From NCBI GenBank assembly GCA_021371965.1, contig JAJFVE010000111.1, positions 1-64,000 of the forward strand: a stretch of 64,000 nt of DNA, given 5' to 3'. The notes beneath the pieces are model-generated. The model ran no database searches and was not told where the DNA came from. It saw only the letters and a program-made list of their open reading frames with translations. Shown piece after piece: positions 15,293 to 24,857 of this stretch (positions are counted from its first letter, which is position 1; the number at the start of each line of letters is the position of its first letter). This DNA comes from Planctomycetaceae bacterium. GTDB taxonomy: Bacteria; Planctomycetota; Phycisphaerae; SM23-33. A program made the position numbers and the translations under genes.

Positions 15293-18200
15293 ATGTCGAT
15301 GCGACACCAACTCATCATGTTCGCTTTGGTCGTTGGGCTGGTGGCGGCGCTGGGCGGCGCCGCGCAGGGGCAGAGCCGGCCCGCGGCGCCGGCGACGGTG
15401 TCGCTGGCCATCGTTTCCGGGCAGTCGAGTCACCTTAACGCTATCGAGGCGGCGCTGCTGGCGGGGCTCTCCAATGACAGCGGCGTTGCGCTGGTCGAGC
15501 GACAGCACCTCGCACGCGTGCTCGATGAGCGCCGTCTGGCGATGAAGGGGTTGACGGACCCCGCCACGGCTGCCGAAGTCGGCAGGCTCGTCAAGGCCGA
15601 CGCCTTCTGCATTCTCGAGATCGTCGACAGCGGCGGCAGGGGCGCCTCGGCGCCCAGCGTGTACGTGCGAGTGCTCGAAAGCTCCAGCGGCATGCTGCTC
15701 AATCAAACTCTCCAGTCGGGAGGTGGGGCAGAAGCGGCGATGGCAGCCGTTCGTCAGGGCATTGCCAAGATGCGCACCGGCGGGGCTCAGCGCCGATACG
15801 TCTCGGTGCTCGAGGTCCGCAGCCAGGACCTGCGGCGCGACATGGACGATGCGGCCGCCGCGCTGGGGCAACTCCTTGAACATGACCTTTCGACCTGCCC
15901 GCAGGTGGTGGTGCTCGAGCGCCGGCAGCTTGCCCGGCTGCGGCAGGAGCAGGTGCTCACGGGCGCGGAACTGGACCTGAAGCGATCGACCGTTCTGGTG
16001 GAGGTATCGCTCCAACGCCTCGGCACAGAGACCGTCGCCGAAATTCGCCTGCGGCCGCTGGCGGGCGGCGAGGCCTCGATGTCGACTGAACGATTCGCCG
16101 GCACCACCGTGCCGCAGATCCGCGCGCAGTTGTTTGGCAAGGTGGCGGCGCTGCTCAAGGCCGTGCCGCCCGCCCCGGCGGCCGTTTCGGCTCGGCGGGA
16201 ATCGTTGAATTACGCCCTCCAGTCGCGCCTTCGCGTGTGGCAGGGCGACCTGCCCGACGCGCTGCGCCTGGCGCAAACGGCCGTGAGCCTGCATGACAGC
16301 GTCGAGACCCGCCGCGTGTTGTGGCGGGTGTCGTACGCCATCGCCTTCGCCGAAGAGGGCAGCCCGACGGCATGGGAAGGCGGTGAGGGCAAGGAGGCGG
16401 TCGAGAACGGATTCCTGCCGCGCCAGCGAACGTACCTCTACCCGCTGCCGCTGCGCGTCGAGGCGCTCAAGCGCCTGCTCCGCATGGACACGGCCATGGT
16501 CCGCGCCAACATGGAGGACCCGACGCTGGAGGGGCGATACGAATGCATGACGCCCATGCGAGGGGCGCTGGACCGGGGGCTTCAGGACCAGTTTGCGCAA
16601 CCGGGCGACCGCGCCAAGGTCCTGCGCATCGCCGATGAGTTGCGAGAATTGTACCTGGCCCATTATGAGACGATGCTGGCCTACAGGCTCCGGCACAAGC
16701 GACCGGTGTACGACTTCTACATCACGCGCGTGCTGACGGCCGCCGACATCAGCCGCACCAGCGAAGAGTTCTGCGGCGTGCTGACGCAACTGCTGCCCCT
16801 GTGCCGCCTGCCCAATGCCCGGTCGAACTCTCATCAATACTTCGGCGAGCAGTTGACCTTCGTGCTGCGCCAGGCGTCGCTGCGGTTCGGTCAGCCCGCG
16901 CTGCAGGATGTGATCGTCCCCTTCAGCGGCGGAGACGCCTCGGCGATGGTGGCCTTCGCCTGCCGGGCGGAATTGAGCTATGTCCCGGGCGCTACGGGCA
17001 TTCACGCCGCCGCGGCAGCGCTGGATGTTTATTTCGACCATCTTCCTGTCGGCGGGGCGGTCAACAACGCTCCGTTCGACCAGAATGCGCCGATCCTGTC
17101 GCAACTGGTGCGCCGGCTCGAGGCCGGCGGCGCGATGGAAATGTATTTCGAGTCGCTGCTGCGGCGGGCCGAAAATGAATCCTCCGCCGCCCATATCGTC
17201 GCCAGCCCCATCGCGTGGGACCTGGCCCTGGAGCGCTGCCCGGCGGCGACGGCGCGCCAGTGGGCCTCGCGACTGCGCAGGCTGATGAATCTGGAGATTC
17301 CCAGCCCGGACCGCCAACAATTTGAGATCGCCCTGCGGAGCATGATCAACCCGTACCTGGGCGAGGGCTCACGTTCCGGCGTGGCCGGGCAGAGGTTTTC
17401 GCCGTGGCAGGCCTACCGCACGCAACAGGTTTCATTGGGCTCGCCGCGCGGGAAGTTTGAGCACGTCGATTGGTTCTTCATCCACCCCCAGGAACAATCG
17501 CTGCTGGTGGGCGTGGCCTTCGACAAACGGCTCTACACCCTCCTGAAACTCGATCCCGCGACGTGGTCGTTTCGAGTGCTGGGCAACTGGACCTGCACCA
17601 ACGCCATTCCCATTCTGATCACCGCCCGCACCGTCGGCGAGACGACGGTCATCGCCAGCCGCGAGCACGGGCTGTTCCTCTGCCGCGGCGGCAAGTTCGT
17701 CAAGTGCATCGACAGCAGCAACGGCCTGCCCGGAAGGATCATCACCTCGATGGACGTTCTGGACGGGCGGATATACCTGGCGGTGATGGACGCCCAGATC
17801 AACGAAGGAGGCTCGTCGGCACTGCTGTGCTTCGATCCCGCTGACGAATCCTTCCAGGTTCTGGCCAACAACCGGGCCATCCGCCGCCGCCATGGCCTCG
17901 ACGGCGGGCGGCGCTACTCGCTCCAGCGCATCCTGGCCGATCCAAAGCGAAATTGCCTGTGGCTGGGGATCAACGGCGTCGGCCGAGCGGGCCTGTGGCG
18001 ATACGACATCGCCCAGGGAACCTGCTCGCAGGTGATCGAGCCCAACCAGGGGGCGTTTTTCTGGCCCGATGCGATGAAGTGGTTCGACGCCGACACGCTG
18101 ATCTGTAACGAGGGAACGCTGCTGCACCTGGGTAGCCTGCAGTCCACCAACGTCCTGGGCACCGGCAGGCGCGAGGTGCTGTATCGCCACGCGCAGTTCA

Positions 18201-18562
18201 CCGGCGACTATCTCCCCTCGATGCCCAGCGGCGGATGGGAGCAGCCCAACGAGAACTGCTTCGCCATCGGCGGCGACCTGATCGGCACCGACCAGACCCG
18301 CGACGGCCGCCAGCCGCGCAAGGAACTGTTCATCTTCAGCGCCAGGGACCGCATCGCTTATCCCTGTCCGCTGAGCGAGGTTGATCCTCATTACGCCGTC
18401 CGCGTCCCCGGCCGCGATGGCTTCGTGACGGCCTCCAGCCTGGGCTATGCCCTGACGTACGTCTGGCGCGAGAGTGGTGCAGTTCAGCGGCCCGCTCCCG
18501 CGCGCCGAAACGCGCTGAGCCCGCCGCCGCAGTTACAACCTCACCGCCACCTGCGCCAATGA
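15293..18562 (+). CDS. Large exported protein: CsgG-like domains, helical middle, beta-propeller C-terminus
   Basis: A 1089-residue protein. ATG at 15293 is preferred because it opens a signal peptide (HQLIMFALVVGLVAALGGAAQ). Residues about 30-160 resemble the CsgG-like fold (VALVERQHLARVLDERRLAM, then GRLVKADAFCILEIVD). A second such unit (VVVLERRQLARLRQEQVL) follows at about 200-300. A long helical middle part contains ESLNYALQSRLRVWQGDLPD, which looks like TPR-type helices. The last third (from about residue 730) has repeating blade-like strands: LYTLLKLDPATWSFRVLGNW, GLFLCRGGKFVKCIDSSNGLPG, GRIYLAV. These are typical of two-component-regulator propeller repeats. It is probably an envelope protein; no transduction domain follows. 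Confidence 0.75.
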   Translation: MSMRHQLIMFALVVGLVAALGGAAQGQSRPAAPATVSLAIVSGQSSHLNAIEAALLAGLSNDSGVALVERQHLARVLDERRLAMKGLTDPATAAEVGRLVKADAFCILEIVDSGGRGASAPSVYVRVLESSSGMLLNQTLQSGGGAEAAMAAVRQGIAKMRTGGAQRRYVSVLEVRSQDLRRDMDDAAAALGQLLEHDLSTCPQVVVLERRQLARLRQEQVLTGAELDLKRSTVLVEVSLQRLGTETVAEIRLRPLAGGEASMSTERFAGTTVPQIRAQLFGKVAALLKAVPPAPAAVSARRESLNYALQSRLRVWQGDLPDALRLAQTAVSLHDSVETRRVLWRVSYAIAFAEEGSPTAWEGGEGKEAVENGFLPRQRTYLYPLPLRVEALKRLLRMDTAMVRANMEDPTLEGRYECMTPMRGALDRGLQDQFAQPGDRAKVLRIADELRELYLAHYETMLAYRLRHKRPVYDFYITRVLTAADISRTSEEFCGVLTQLLPLCRLPNARSNSHQYFGEQLTFVLRQASLRFGQPALQDVIVPFSGGDASAMVAFACRAELSYVPGATGIHAAAAALDVYFDHLPVGGAVNNAPFDQNAPILSQLVRRLEAGGAMEMYFESLLRRAENESSAAHIVASPIAWDLALERCPAATARQWASRLRRLMNLEIPSPDRQQFEIALRSMINPYLGEGSRSGVAGQRFSPWQAYRTQQVSLGSPRGKFEHVDWFFIHPQEQSLLVGVAFDKRLYTLLKLDPATWSFRVLGNWTCTNAIPILITARTVGETTVIASREHGLFLCRGGKFVKCIDSSNGLPGRIITSMDVLDGRIYLAVMDAQINEGGSSALLCFDPADESFQVLANNRAIRRRHGLDGGRRYSLQRILADPKRNCLWLGINGVGRAGLWRYDIAQGTCSQVIEPNQGAFFWPDAMKWFDADTLICNEGTLLHLGSLQSTNVLGTGRREVLYRHAQFTGDYLPSMPSGGWEQPNENCFAIGGDLIGTDQTRDGRQPRKELFIFSARDRIAYPCPLSEVDPHYAVRVPGRDGFVTASSLGYALTYVWRESGAVQRPAPARRNALSPPPQLQPHRHLRQ

Positions 18563-18666
18563 AAGAAGGCTCGCCATTGGCGGGCGCGGCGTTTGCCATT
18601 ATCATCTTGTCCGCGCGTGCCGCGGCCGTCTCGCCCGCGGAAGACGTGCGTGAATTACTGCTGTGC

Positions 18667-18712
18667 GAAGGCAAGATGCCTTCGCCACGCGCGGGCGGGA
18701 CGCCCGCGACAC
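18667..18712. repeat. Two RGA-loop hairpins
   Basis: Two adjacent hairpins: GAAGGCA-AGA-TGCCTTC and GCGGGCG-GGA-CGCCCGC. Both have a three-base loop of the form RGA and are separated by GCCACGC, the same arrangement as in the large array at 39191-39552. They lie just upstream of the UROD-fold gene. Confidence 0.8.
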
Positions 18713-18734
18713 GATCCCCTACCGGAGTACAGCC

Positions 18735-19865
18735 ATGGACAGCAGGCAGGCCAAGATCGATCGCGTGACGGCGGCTATCGAGCATCGCCAGGGCGACCGC
18801 GTGCCCATCAGCGACGCGTTCTGGACGAACTTCATCCGCCGCTGCCGCACCGAACTGGGCGTCGGGGCCGATTTCGACCCGTACCGCTACTGGGACCTGG
18901 ACCTGGTGATCGTCAACCCGAACATGGACCCGCACATCCGCGGCATCGAGGTGATCGAGGACACGCCCGAGCACAAGCGCGTGCGCACCGGCTTCGGCGC
19001 GACCATCGTCCGCAAGAGCACCTATCCCATGCCGCACTTCGAGTCGTTCGAGACGCAGAGCTTCGAGCAGATGGAGGCCCTGGTCTTCGACGATCCGAAA
19101 GACCCGCGGCGGTATTTCGAGGCCATCGACGATCAGCTCAACGCAGTCGGCGACGAGCTGAACCTCGGCTTGCCCGCGTGGATCGACCGGCTCAACAGCT
19201 ACGCCGACGACTTCTGCGTCTTCGGCGGCGTGTGCGAGCCCCACGAGATGCTCTGGCGCATCGTCGGCACCGAGAACGCCCTGATCAAGATCGCCGAAGA
19301 GCCCGCCCGCATGGCGAAGTTCATCGAGCGACTGGGCGACTTCCTCGTCGGGCTCGTCGAGGGGCAGATCGCGGCCGCCAAGGGCAAGCTCTCGGGCCTG
19401 TACGTCTGGGGCGACGTGGCGTACGACCACGGGATGTTCTTCTCGCCGCAGTACTGGCGGCAGGTGTATCAGCCGCAGCTGGCGCGGATCTGCGAGGCGA
19501 TTCATCTGGCCGGGCTCAAGGTGATCTATCACGGCTGCGGCGACGCGCGGGCGGTGTATGACGACATGATCGCCGCCGGCGTGGATATGTACAATCCCCT
19601 CGAGGTCAAGGCCGGTCTGGACGTCGTCGAGCTCAAGAAGCAATACGCCGGCCGCCTGGGCTTCTGCGGCAACATCGACGCCCGCATCATGGCCACCAAC
19701 GACCGCGACAAGCTCAAAGCCGAAGTGCTCCGAAAACTCGCAGCCGGCCAAGGCGGCGGTTACATCGTCCAGTCCGACCATTCCGTCCCCAGCGACGTCG
19801 CCCCGGCCACGTACGACTACATGGTCAAGCTGGTCAAAGAGCACGGCAAGTTCCCGCTGCGCTGA
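18735..19865 (+). CDS. UROD-fold protein (uroporphyrinogen decarboxylase / corrinoid methyltransferase family)
   Basis: A 376-residue protein of the URO-D superfamily. The start at 18735 has CGGAGTAC upstream. Family features include RVPISDAFWTNFIRR near the start, a long helical middle, GLYVWGDVAYDHGMFFSPQYW, the core strand LAGLKVIYHGCGDARAVYDD, and GRLGFCGNIDARIMATNDRD followed by GGYIVQSDHSVPSDV. It lacks the N-terminal heme-pathway signature RxPVWxMRQAGR, so it is unlikely to be HemE. Proteins of this type in planctomycetes and acetogens are usually related to MtbA/MtgA-like methyltransferases acting on methylated small molecules. The substrate here is unknown. It stands alone, convergent with the esterase gene. 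Confidence 0.85.
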   Translation: MDSRQAKIDRVTAAIEHRQGDRVPISDAFWTNFIRRCRTELGVGADFDPYRYWDLDLVIVNPNMDPHIRGIEVIEDTPEHKRVRTGFGATIVRKSTYPMPHFESFETQSFEQMEALVFDDPKDPRRYFEAIDDQLNAVGDELNLGLPAWIDRLNSYADDFCVFGGVCEPHEMLWRIVGTENALIKIAEEPARMAKFIERLGDFLVGLVEGQIAAAKGKLSGLYVWGDVAYDHGMFFSPQYWRQVYQPQLARICEAIHLAGLKVIYHGCGDARAVYDDMIAAGVDMYNPLEVKAGLDVVELKKQYAGRLGFCGNIDARIMATNDRDKLKAEVLRKLAAGQGGGYIVQSDHSVPSDVAPATYDYMVKLVKEHGKFPLR

Positions 19866-19866
19866 A

Positions 19867-19930
19867 GAAAGGTGAGAGGTGAGAGGTTAGAGTTGCCTCG
19901 CCTCCCACCTCTAACCTCTCACCTTTTCTT
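19867..19930. repeat. Inverted repeat between convergent genes
   Basis: The left arm GAAAGGTGAGAGGTGAGAGG and the right arm CCTCTAACCTCTCACCTTTTC form a long hairpin between the two convergent genes. It overlaps the esterase stop codon at 19919-19921. It could serve as a two-way transcript end, although the T-tract is short. Confidence 0.7.
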
Positions 19931-20839
19931 GAGGTGCTTGTCGAAGAACTCGCGGATGAGCTTGTTGGTTTCGGGCGAGGTGAAGGCGGGGCCGCCGTGG
20001 CCTGCGCCTTCGAGGATCTTCAGCGTGCTGTCGACTCCGGCTTTCTGGAGAACGTCGTGAAGGCGGCGGCTTTGGCTGGCATGGACCATGGTGTCCTTGT
20101 CGCCGTGCATGATCAGAAACGGCGGGTCGTCTTTCGTGGCGTGCGTGACGGGGCTGGCCAGGCGCGCCTTGTCCAGGTTGTCCTTTACCGGCCCGCCCAG
20201 CAGGGCCGTCACCGGCGTGACAACCCGCCCCGGCAGCAGCGCCATGGGCACAAAGTCGGTCGGGCCGAACCAGTCGCACACCGCCTGAACGCGGCTTGAA
20301 TACTCCTTGTTGCCGCCGACGTCGCCTTCGAGTTCCTTCACGCCGCCGCCGGTGCCCAGCAGCGCGACGAGGTGTCCGCCTGCCGAAGCGCCCCAGACGC
20401 CGATGCGGTCGGCGTCGAAGTTGTACTCCTTCGCGTGCGCCCGCACCCAGCGGATGGCGGCTTTGCAGTCGTGGATCTGCGCCGGGAAAACGGCTTCCTG
20501 GCTGAGCCGGTAGTTGATGCTGACGCCGGCGTACCCCATTGCGGGCACGGCCGCCGCGGGCGTGCGGGTCTTGCTGCCCTGCTGCCATCCGCCTCCGTGG
20601 ATCCACACGATCACCGGGACGGGCTTGTCCGTTCGCGCCGGCAGGTACAGGTCCAGCAGCAGGCGCTTGTTGCCCACGCGGGCGTACTCGACGTCGCGCC
20701 GCACGCCGCCCCGCGCCGGGGCCGACGCCGGCGCCGAGGCCGTCGCCGGCCGCGGCCTGTCCGCACCCGCGCCGACGCCCGCAGCCCACGCCATCGCGGC
20801 CGCGCACAGACTGATCCCTGTGATCCGTTTCATCATCAT
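19919..20839 (-). CDS. Secreted alpha/beta-hydrolase esterase (BD-FAE/acetyl-esterase type)
   Basis: A 306-residue exported hydrolase. The triple ATG at 20831-20839 is preceded by GGAGCGGTC and opens a signal peptide (ITGISLCAAAMAWAAGVGA). The oxyanion motif HGGGW is at residues 81-85, and the nucleophile elbow GASAGG has Ser152. The charge-relay acid lies in FLIMHGDKDTMV and the His in EGAGHGGPAF near the end. This set is typical of the carbohydrate-esterase-like family that includes bifunctional feruloyl/acetyl-xylan esterases. Deacylation of plant polysaccharides would fit the neighbouring GH51 and GH31 genes. The substrate is inferred. Confidence 0.88.
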   Translation of the reverse strand: MMMKRITGISLCAAAMAWAAGVGAGADRPRPATASAPASAPARGGVRRDVEYARVGNKRLLLDLYLPARTDKPVPVIVWIHGGGWQQGSKTRTPAAAVPAMGYAGVSINYRLSQEAVFPAQIHDCKAAIRWVRAHAKEYNFDADRIGVWGASAGGHLVALLGTGGGVKELEGDVGGNKEYSSRVQAVCDWFGPTDFVPMALLPGRVVTPVTALLGGPVKDNLDKARLASPVTHATKDDPPFLIMHGDKDTMVHASQSRRLHDVLQKAGVDSTLKILEGAGHGGPAFTSPETNKLIREFFDKHLKKR

Positions 20840-20938
20840 GACCGCTCCACTACTGATAACGCAGCGGGCGCGTGAAAATTCAGGATCATGTCCAAATTGC
20901 GGAGACGTCCGGTTAAGACAGCAGCACTCGGGCAATGC

Positions 20939-21167
20939 GCAGGCCGCTTCAGCGGCCTTCGTCGCGGCGCAGCCGCGGTTAGGCCAGGGCTTCTAGCCCT
21001 GGCACACGTGACAGCGAATCGTTGCTTTTCAGCCCGCTTCAGCGGGCTTCCAGAAGCCCGCTGAAGCGGGCTGGGCAGAGACCGCGAAACCCCGCGTGGC
21101 TGCCCGGCGTAAAACGCCGGGGCTAACCCCGCCTTCGGCGGGACAAAAGCCGCTAAAGCGGCTTGCA
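20939..21167 (-). repeat. 229-bp multi-hairpin structured repeat, copy 2 (inverted)
   Basis: Inverted copy of the element at 12802-13030 with identical length and hairpin order. Read on the minus strand it starts GCAAGCCGCTTTAGCGGC and ends GGCCGCTGAAGCGGCCTGC. The first stem shows a compensating loop change, and the joining segments between hairpins differ from copy 1. It occupies most of the gap between the divergent esterase and dehydrogenase genes, between 100 and 94 bases from their starts, so it may influence both promoters. Confidence 0.9.
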
Positions 21168-21261
21168 GGCAGCCCACCGCCCCCAATCGTTTCTTGCTAC
21201 GCGGGCGTGCTTGCCGGTACCATGCGCGGCCGTTGGTCCAACATACATTCAGGAGCGTCCG

Positions 21262-22290
21262 ATGCCCAAACGACTGATCTGCACCGCCAAGAAGACCCTC
21301 GCGTGGGAAGACTATGAACTCACCGAACCGACCGGCGACCAGGTGTTGCTGGTCAGCGAGTTCGCGGCCGCCAAGCACGGCACGGAGATGTCGTGCTTCA
21401 AGGGCGTGATGTACGACCGCGGGCACTTTGACGGCGAGATGGCGGTCTGGATGCCCGGGGCCGAGGGCTGGTGCAGCTTCCCCGTCGGCGTGGGCAACAT
21501 GATCGTCGCCCGCGTGGAAAAGACCGGACCGGACGTCAAGACCCTCGCCGTCGGCGATAAGGTCTGCTTTCATTGCTGCTTTCAGCCGTCGATTGTTTTA
21601 CCCGAAGGCGCGGTGCGCAAGATGCCCGCGGGCCTGGGCTGGAAGTCGGCCGTCTGTCTCGATCCGGCGGTGTTCGCCTTCTCGGCCGTGCGCGACGGGC
21701 ATGTGCGCGTCGGCGACACGGTGGCCGTTTACGGCATGGGGGCCATCGGCCTGATGGTGATCCAGATCGCCCGCCTGGCCGGGGCGAGCAAGGTCATCGC
21801 AATCGAACCGTTGGCCAACCGCCGCGCGGTGGCCAAGGAACTCGGCGCCGACCTGGTGCTGGACCCCAACGCCTGCGACGCGGGGCTGGAGGTCAAGAAG
21901 GCCACCGACAAGCGCGGCGCCGACGTGACGATCGACTACAGCGGCGACGTCAAGGCCATGCACGACGCCCTGCGCGGGGCGGCCTACGGCGGCAATGTCG
22001 TCGCCGGGGCGATGCCCAGCGCCTATGGCGCCGGCCTGGACTTCGGCGCCGAAGCGCACTTCAACGTGCCCAACATCATCTTCTCCCGCGCGTGCAGCCA
22101 GCCCGACCGCGACCACCCGCGATGGTCCGAACGCCGCATCACCGAGACGTGCTGGCAGTGGATCGCCCAAGGCCGCATCAACGGCGAGCCCGTCGTGCAG
22201 CCGGTCGTGGCGTACGACGAGCTGATCAACGAATACCCCCTGATCGCCACCAACCCCGAGCGCAGCGTCAAGCTCGGGGCAAAATTCTGA
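21262..22290 (+). CDS. Zinc-type alcohol dehydrogenase family oxidoreductase (MDR)
   Basis: A 342-residue medium-chain dehydrogenase. ATG at 21262 has AGGAGCG upstream. The cofactor motif VYGMGAIGLMVIQIARLAGA is at about residues 157-176, followed by the acidic VIAIEP that favours NAD. The structural zinc lobe with four Cys residues is missing. The N-terminal catalytic-zinc segment is unusual: KHGTEMSCFKG replaces the common G-x-C-G/H-x-D form. So the metal site is altered or absent. The ORF is followed after 113 bases by the GH51 gene on the same strand. A sugar or polyol substrate would fit that context. Confidence 0.88.
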   Translation: MPKRLICTAKKTLAWEDYELTEPTGDQVLLVSEFAAAKHGTEMSCFKGVMYDRGHFDGEMAVWMPGAEGWCSFPVGVGNMIVARVEKTGPDVKTLAVGDKVCFHCCFQPSIVLPEGAVRKMPAGLGWKSAVCLDPAVFAFSAVRDGHVRVGDTVAVYGMGAIGLMVIQIARLAGASKVIAIEPLANRRAVAKELGADLVLDPNACDAGLEVKKATDKRGADVTIDYSGDVKAMHDALRGAAYGGNVVAGAMPSAYGAGLDFGAEAHFNVPNIIFSRACSQPDRDHPRWSERRITETCWQWIAQGRINGEPVVQPVVAYDELINEYPLIATNPERSVKLGAKF

Positions 22291-22295
22291 ACAAT

Positions 22296-22388
22296 GGAAG
22301 AATGGAATGATGAAAGGCTGGAAGATTGGGAAGACCCGGAGAGGCTTTCCCCACGCCCCGGCATTCCATTATTCCATCATTCCACTAT
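22296..22388. repeat. TGGAAGAATGG-type inverted repeat
   Basis: The left part (AATGGAAGAATGGAATGATG) and the right part (ATTCCATTATTCCATCATTC) are approximate inverted copies around a 45-bp spacer. Similar TGGAAGAATGG tracts occur near 58940. It lies between the dehydrogenase and GH51 genes. Confidence 0.55.
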
Positions 22389-22403
22389 TGCCGAGGTAGT
22401 TCC

Positions 22404-24848
22404 ATGCCTGCAGCCAAAGCTACGCTTCGCGTGCAAACCAACCGCGTCCTCCATCGCCTTAGCCCCCTGATGATCGGGGCCAACCTCGAGGACCTGAACT
22501 ACCAGTGCTACGGCGGGCTGTACAGCCAGCTCCTCCACGGCGAGCACTTCCAGGAAAACTCCAGCGGGTTCACCTGCCCGCTCAAGGGCTTCCGCGCCTA
22601 TGGCGGGGCGTGGAACGTGCGCGACGGCGTGCTCTATGCCGCCGCCGAGGCCGGCGCCATGCTCGTCACCGAAGGCCCCGTCTTCGCCGACGGGGCAGCC
22701 GGCGTCGAACTATTCTTTCGCGACGAGCAGGAAGGCGCCGCCGGCCTCATCGTACGAGTGGTCGATCCCTCCGCCGATCCGCGGTCCTTCGAGGGCTATT
22801 CGATCCACCTCCAGCCCAAAGGCCGAAAGCTCCTGGTCGTGCGCCACAAACCGCGCACCGACTGGGTGCTCATCGACGCCGAGGCCGCTTTCGACGTCAA
22901 GCAGTGGGTGACGCTCGAGGCGCGATTCGTGGGCAAGAACTTCGAGGTGCTCGTCAACGGCCAGAGCTTCTCGGCGCCCGATGAATCGTGGCGTCGCGAA
23001 CTCTCCGGCGCGCCGGTCGGTCTGCGGGCTCACAATTCCGACGCGCAGTTCCGCAATCTATGGCTGGCCGCCGAAGGCGGCAAGAAGCAGCCCGTCGCCC
23101 TGGAGGCGGCCGCCTCCGTCGGTTCGCGAGACGATATCTCAATGCGGTGGGCGAAGGTGCAGACCGGCACGGCCGTCGGAGCTTTCGGCCTCGAGCACAA
23201 GCAGCCGCTGGCGGGCAGGCAGAGCCAGCGAGTCACCTTCGAGAGCGGGCGCGGCGAGATCGGCATCGACAATGCCGGCTTGCACCGCTGGGGCCTGCAC
23301 CTGCTGGCCGGGCGCGAGTATGAGGGCTCGGTGTGTCTCAAGAGCCTCAAGCCTGCGGCCGTCACCGTCTCGCTGCGCAGCGCCAACGGCAAAAAGATTC
23401 TCGCCGGCAAAACGCTGAGCGTCAAAGGCAGCCGCACGTGGCAGACGCTGTCGTTCAAACTCACGCCCTCGCGCACGGACCGCGACGGGCGATTCGCCAT
23501 CACGCTGAGCAAGCCCGCCAGCATCGTCGTCGGGTACGCGCGGCTGGAACCGGGGCAGTGGGGGCGCTTCGCCGGTCTGCACGTGCGAAAGGACCTCGCC
23601 CAGGCCGTTATCGACCAGGGCGTCAAGATCATCCGCTACAACGGCTCGATGGTCACCACGCCCAACTTTGCGGATTATCAGTGGAAGAAGATGATCGGCC
23701 CGCGCGAGACGCGCCCGCCGTTTGTCGGGACGTTCAATCCCTTCGCCAGCCACGGCTGGGGCATCCCCGACGCGCTGGCGTTCTGCCAGGCCGCCGGCAT
23801 CGTCGCCGTGCCCGGCGTCAATCGCTCGGAGTCGCCCGCGGACCTGGCGGACCTGGTGGAGTACTGCAACGGGGCGGCCTCCAGCAAGTGGGGTCGCCGC
23901 CGCGCAGCGGATGGGTTCAAGAAACCGCTGGGGCTTGCGTACCTCCAGTACGGCAACGAAGAGCGGATCAACGAGGAGTATCTGGCCGACTTCAAAGCCG
24001 CCGCCTCGGCGGTCTGGGCCAAGGATCCCTCGATCACGATGGTGGTCTCGGACTGGATGTACTGGGAGGGGATACCCGACCCGCAGAAGATCACCCGCGC
24101 CACGTGCGAGAACCTCGACGCTCACATCAAGCTCCTGCAGTGGGCGCGCGACCAGGGCGGCAAGCTCTGGTGGGACGTCCACGTCTGGGAAGCCGGTCCA
24201 TTCGTCGCCGGCGTCAAGGGCATCGCCGACCTCCACGCGTGGTTCGAGAAGCTCGTGCCGTACTATCCCGTGCCTATCGCGGCGCTGGAGCAGAACGCCG
24301 GCAACCACGACCTCAAACGCGGCCTCGCGCACGCCTGCATGAGCAACGAATTGGCCAAGCTCGGCCGTTTCGTCCCCGCGGCCGCCGCGCCCAACACCAT
24401 GCAGCCGTGGCAGCAGTACACCACGCGCGGCTGGGACCAGGGGCAGATCTTCTTCACGCAGTCGAAGTTCTGGTACCAGCCCAGCGGCTACGTCGACATC
24501 ATGCTCACGCGGAACAATTGCCCGGACCTGCTGGAGCTGTCCAGCACCGTCGAGCCCATGGAGCTCAGCCTCACCGCGCGCAAAAGCATCGACGGCCGCA
24601 CCGTCTCGATAGTAGCGGTCAACGAGTCCGATCAGCCTCGTCCCGCGACGATCGAGTTGGATGACTTTTCCCCGCGCAAGAAGACCGCCACGGTGCTGGA
24701 ACTCGCGGGCAACCCTGAGCACGACAACACCCCCGTGTACCCCACGCGCGTCGCGCCAAGCCAGCGCACGTGGCGATACGCCGTCCGCAAGGGCGTGGTG
24801 AGCTACCTCTTTCCCCCGCACTCGTTCACGATTCTGCGGTTCGAATAA
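22404..24848 (+). CDS. GH51-type alpha-L-arabinofuranosidase with inserted LamG-like domain
   Basis: An 814-residue glycosidase. ATG at 22404 has GAGGTAG upstream. The N-terminus (LSPLMIGANLEDLNYQCYGGLYSQLL) is the start of bacterial and fungal-type GH51 enzymes. It is followed by a LamG/DUF1080-like insert (about residues 65-215, WNVRDGVLYAA to QFRNLWL) and a CBM4-like segment. The catalytic barrel contains the acid/base Glu519 in QYGNEERINEEYL and the likely nucleophile Glu629 in AALEQNAGNHD. There is no signal peptide by eye, so it may be cytoplasmic or use an unrecognised export route. It would release arabinose from arabinan or arabinoxylan. A second, shorter GH51 of a different subgroup is at 39588. 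Confidence 0.85.
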   Translation: MPAAKATLRVQTNRVLHRLSPLMIGANLEDLNYQCYGGLYSQLLHGEHFQENSSGFTCPLKGFRAYGGAWNVRDGVLYAAAEAGAMLVTEGPVFADGAAGVELFFRDEQEGAAGLIVRVVDPSADPRSFEGYSIHLQPKGRKLLVVRHKPRTDWVLIDAEAAFDVKQWVTLEARFVGKNFEVLVNGQSFSAPDESWRRELSGAPVGLRAHNSDAQFRNLWLAAEGGKKQPVALEAAASVGSRDDISMRWAKVQTGTAVGAFGLEHKQPLAGRQSQRVTFESGRGEIGIDNAGLHRWGLHLLAGREYEGSVCLKSLKPAAVTVSLRSANGKKILAGKTLSVKGSRTWQTLSFKLTPSRTDRDGRFAITLSKPASIVVGYARLEPGQWGRFAGLHVRKDLAQAVIDQGVKIIRYNGSMVTTPNFADYQWKKMIGPRETRPPFVGTFNPFASHGWGIPDALAFCQAAGIVAVPGVNRSESPADLADLVEYCNGAASSKWGRRRAADGFKKPLGLAYLQYGNEERINEEYLADFKAAASAVWAKDPSITMVVSDWMYWEGIPDPQKITRATCENLDAHIKLLQWARDQGGKLWWDVHVWEAGPFVAGVKGIADLHAWFEKLVPYYPVPIAALEQNAGNHDLKRGLAHACMSNELAKLGRFVPAAAAPNTMQPWQQYTTRGWDQGQIFFTQSKFWYQPSGYVDIMLTRNNCPDLLELSSTVEPMELSLTARKSIDGRTVSIVAVNESDQPRPATIELDDFSPRKKTATVLELAGNPEHDNTPVYPTRVAPSQRTWRYAVRKGVVSYLFPPHSFTILRFE

Positions 24849-24857
24849 TACTGCCCC

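Noticed and set aside
15074..17320. 748-codon minus-strand frame opposite the CsgG-like/propeller gene
   Set aside because: Same type of antisense shadow; no motif or signal peptide, and it overlaps a recognisable plus-strand protein.
18735..19865. HemE (heme-pathway uroporphyrinogen decarboxylase)
   Set aside because: The HemE N-terminal signature is absent, and the gene is not near other heme genes.
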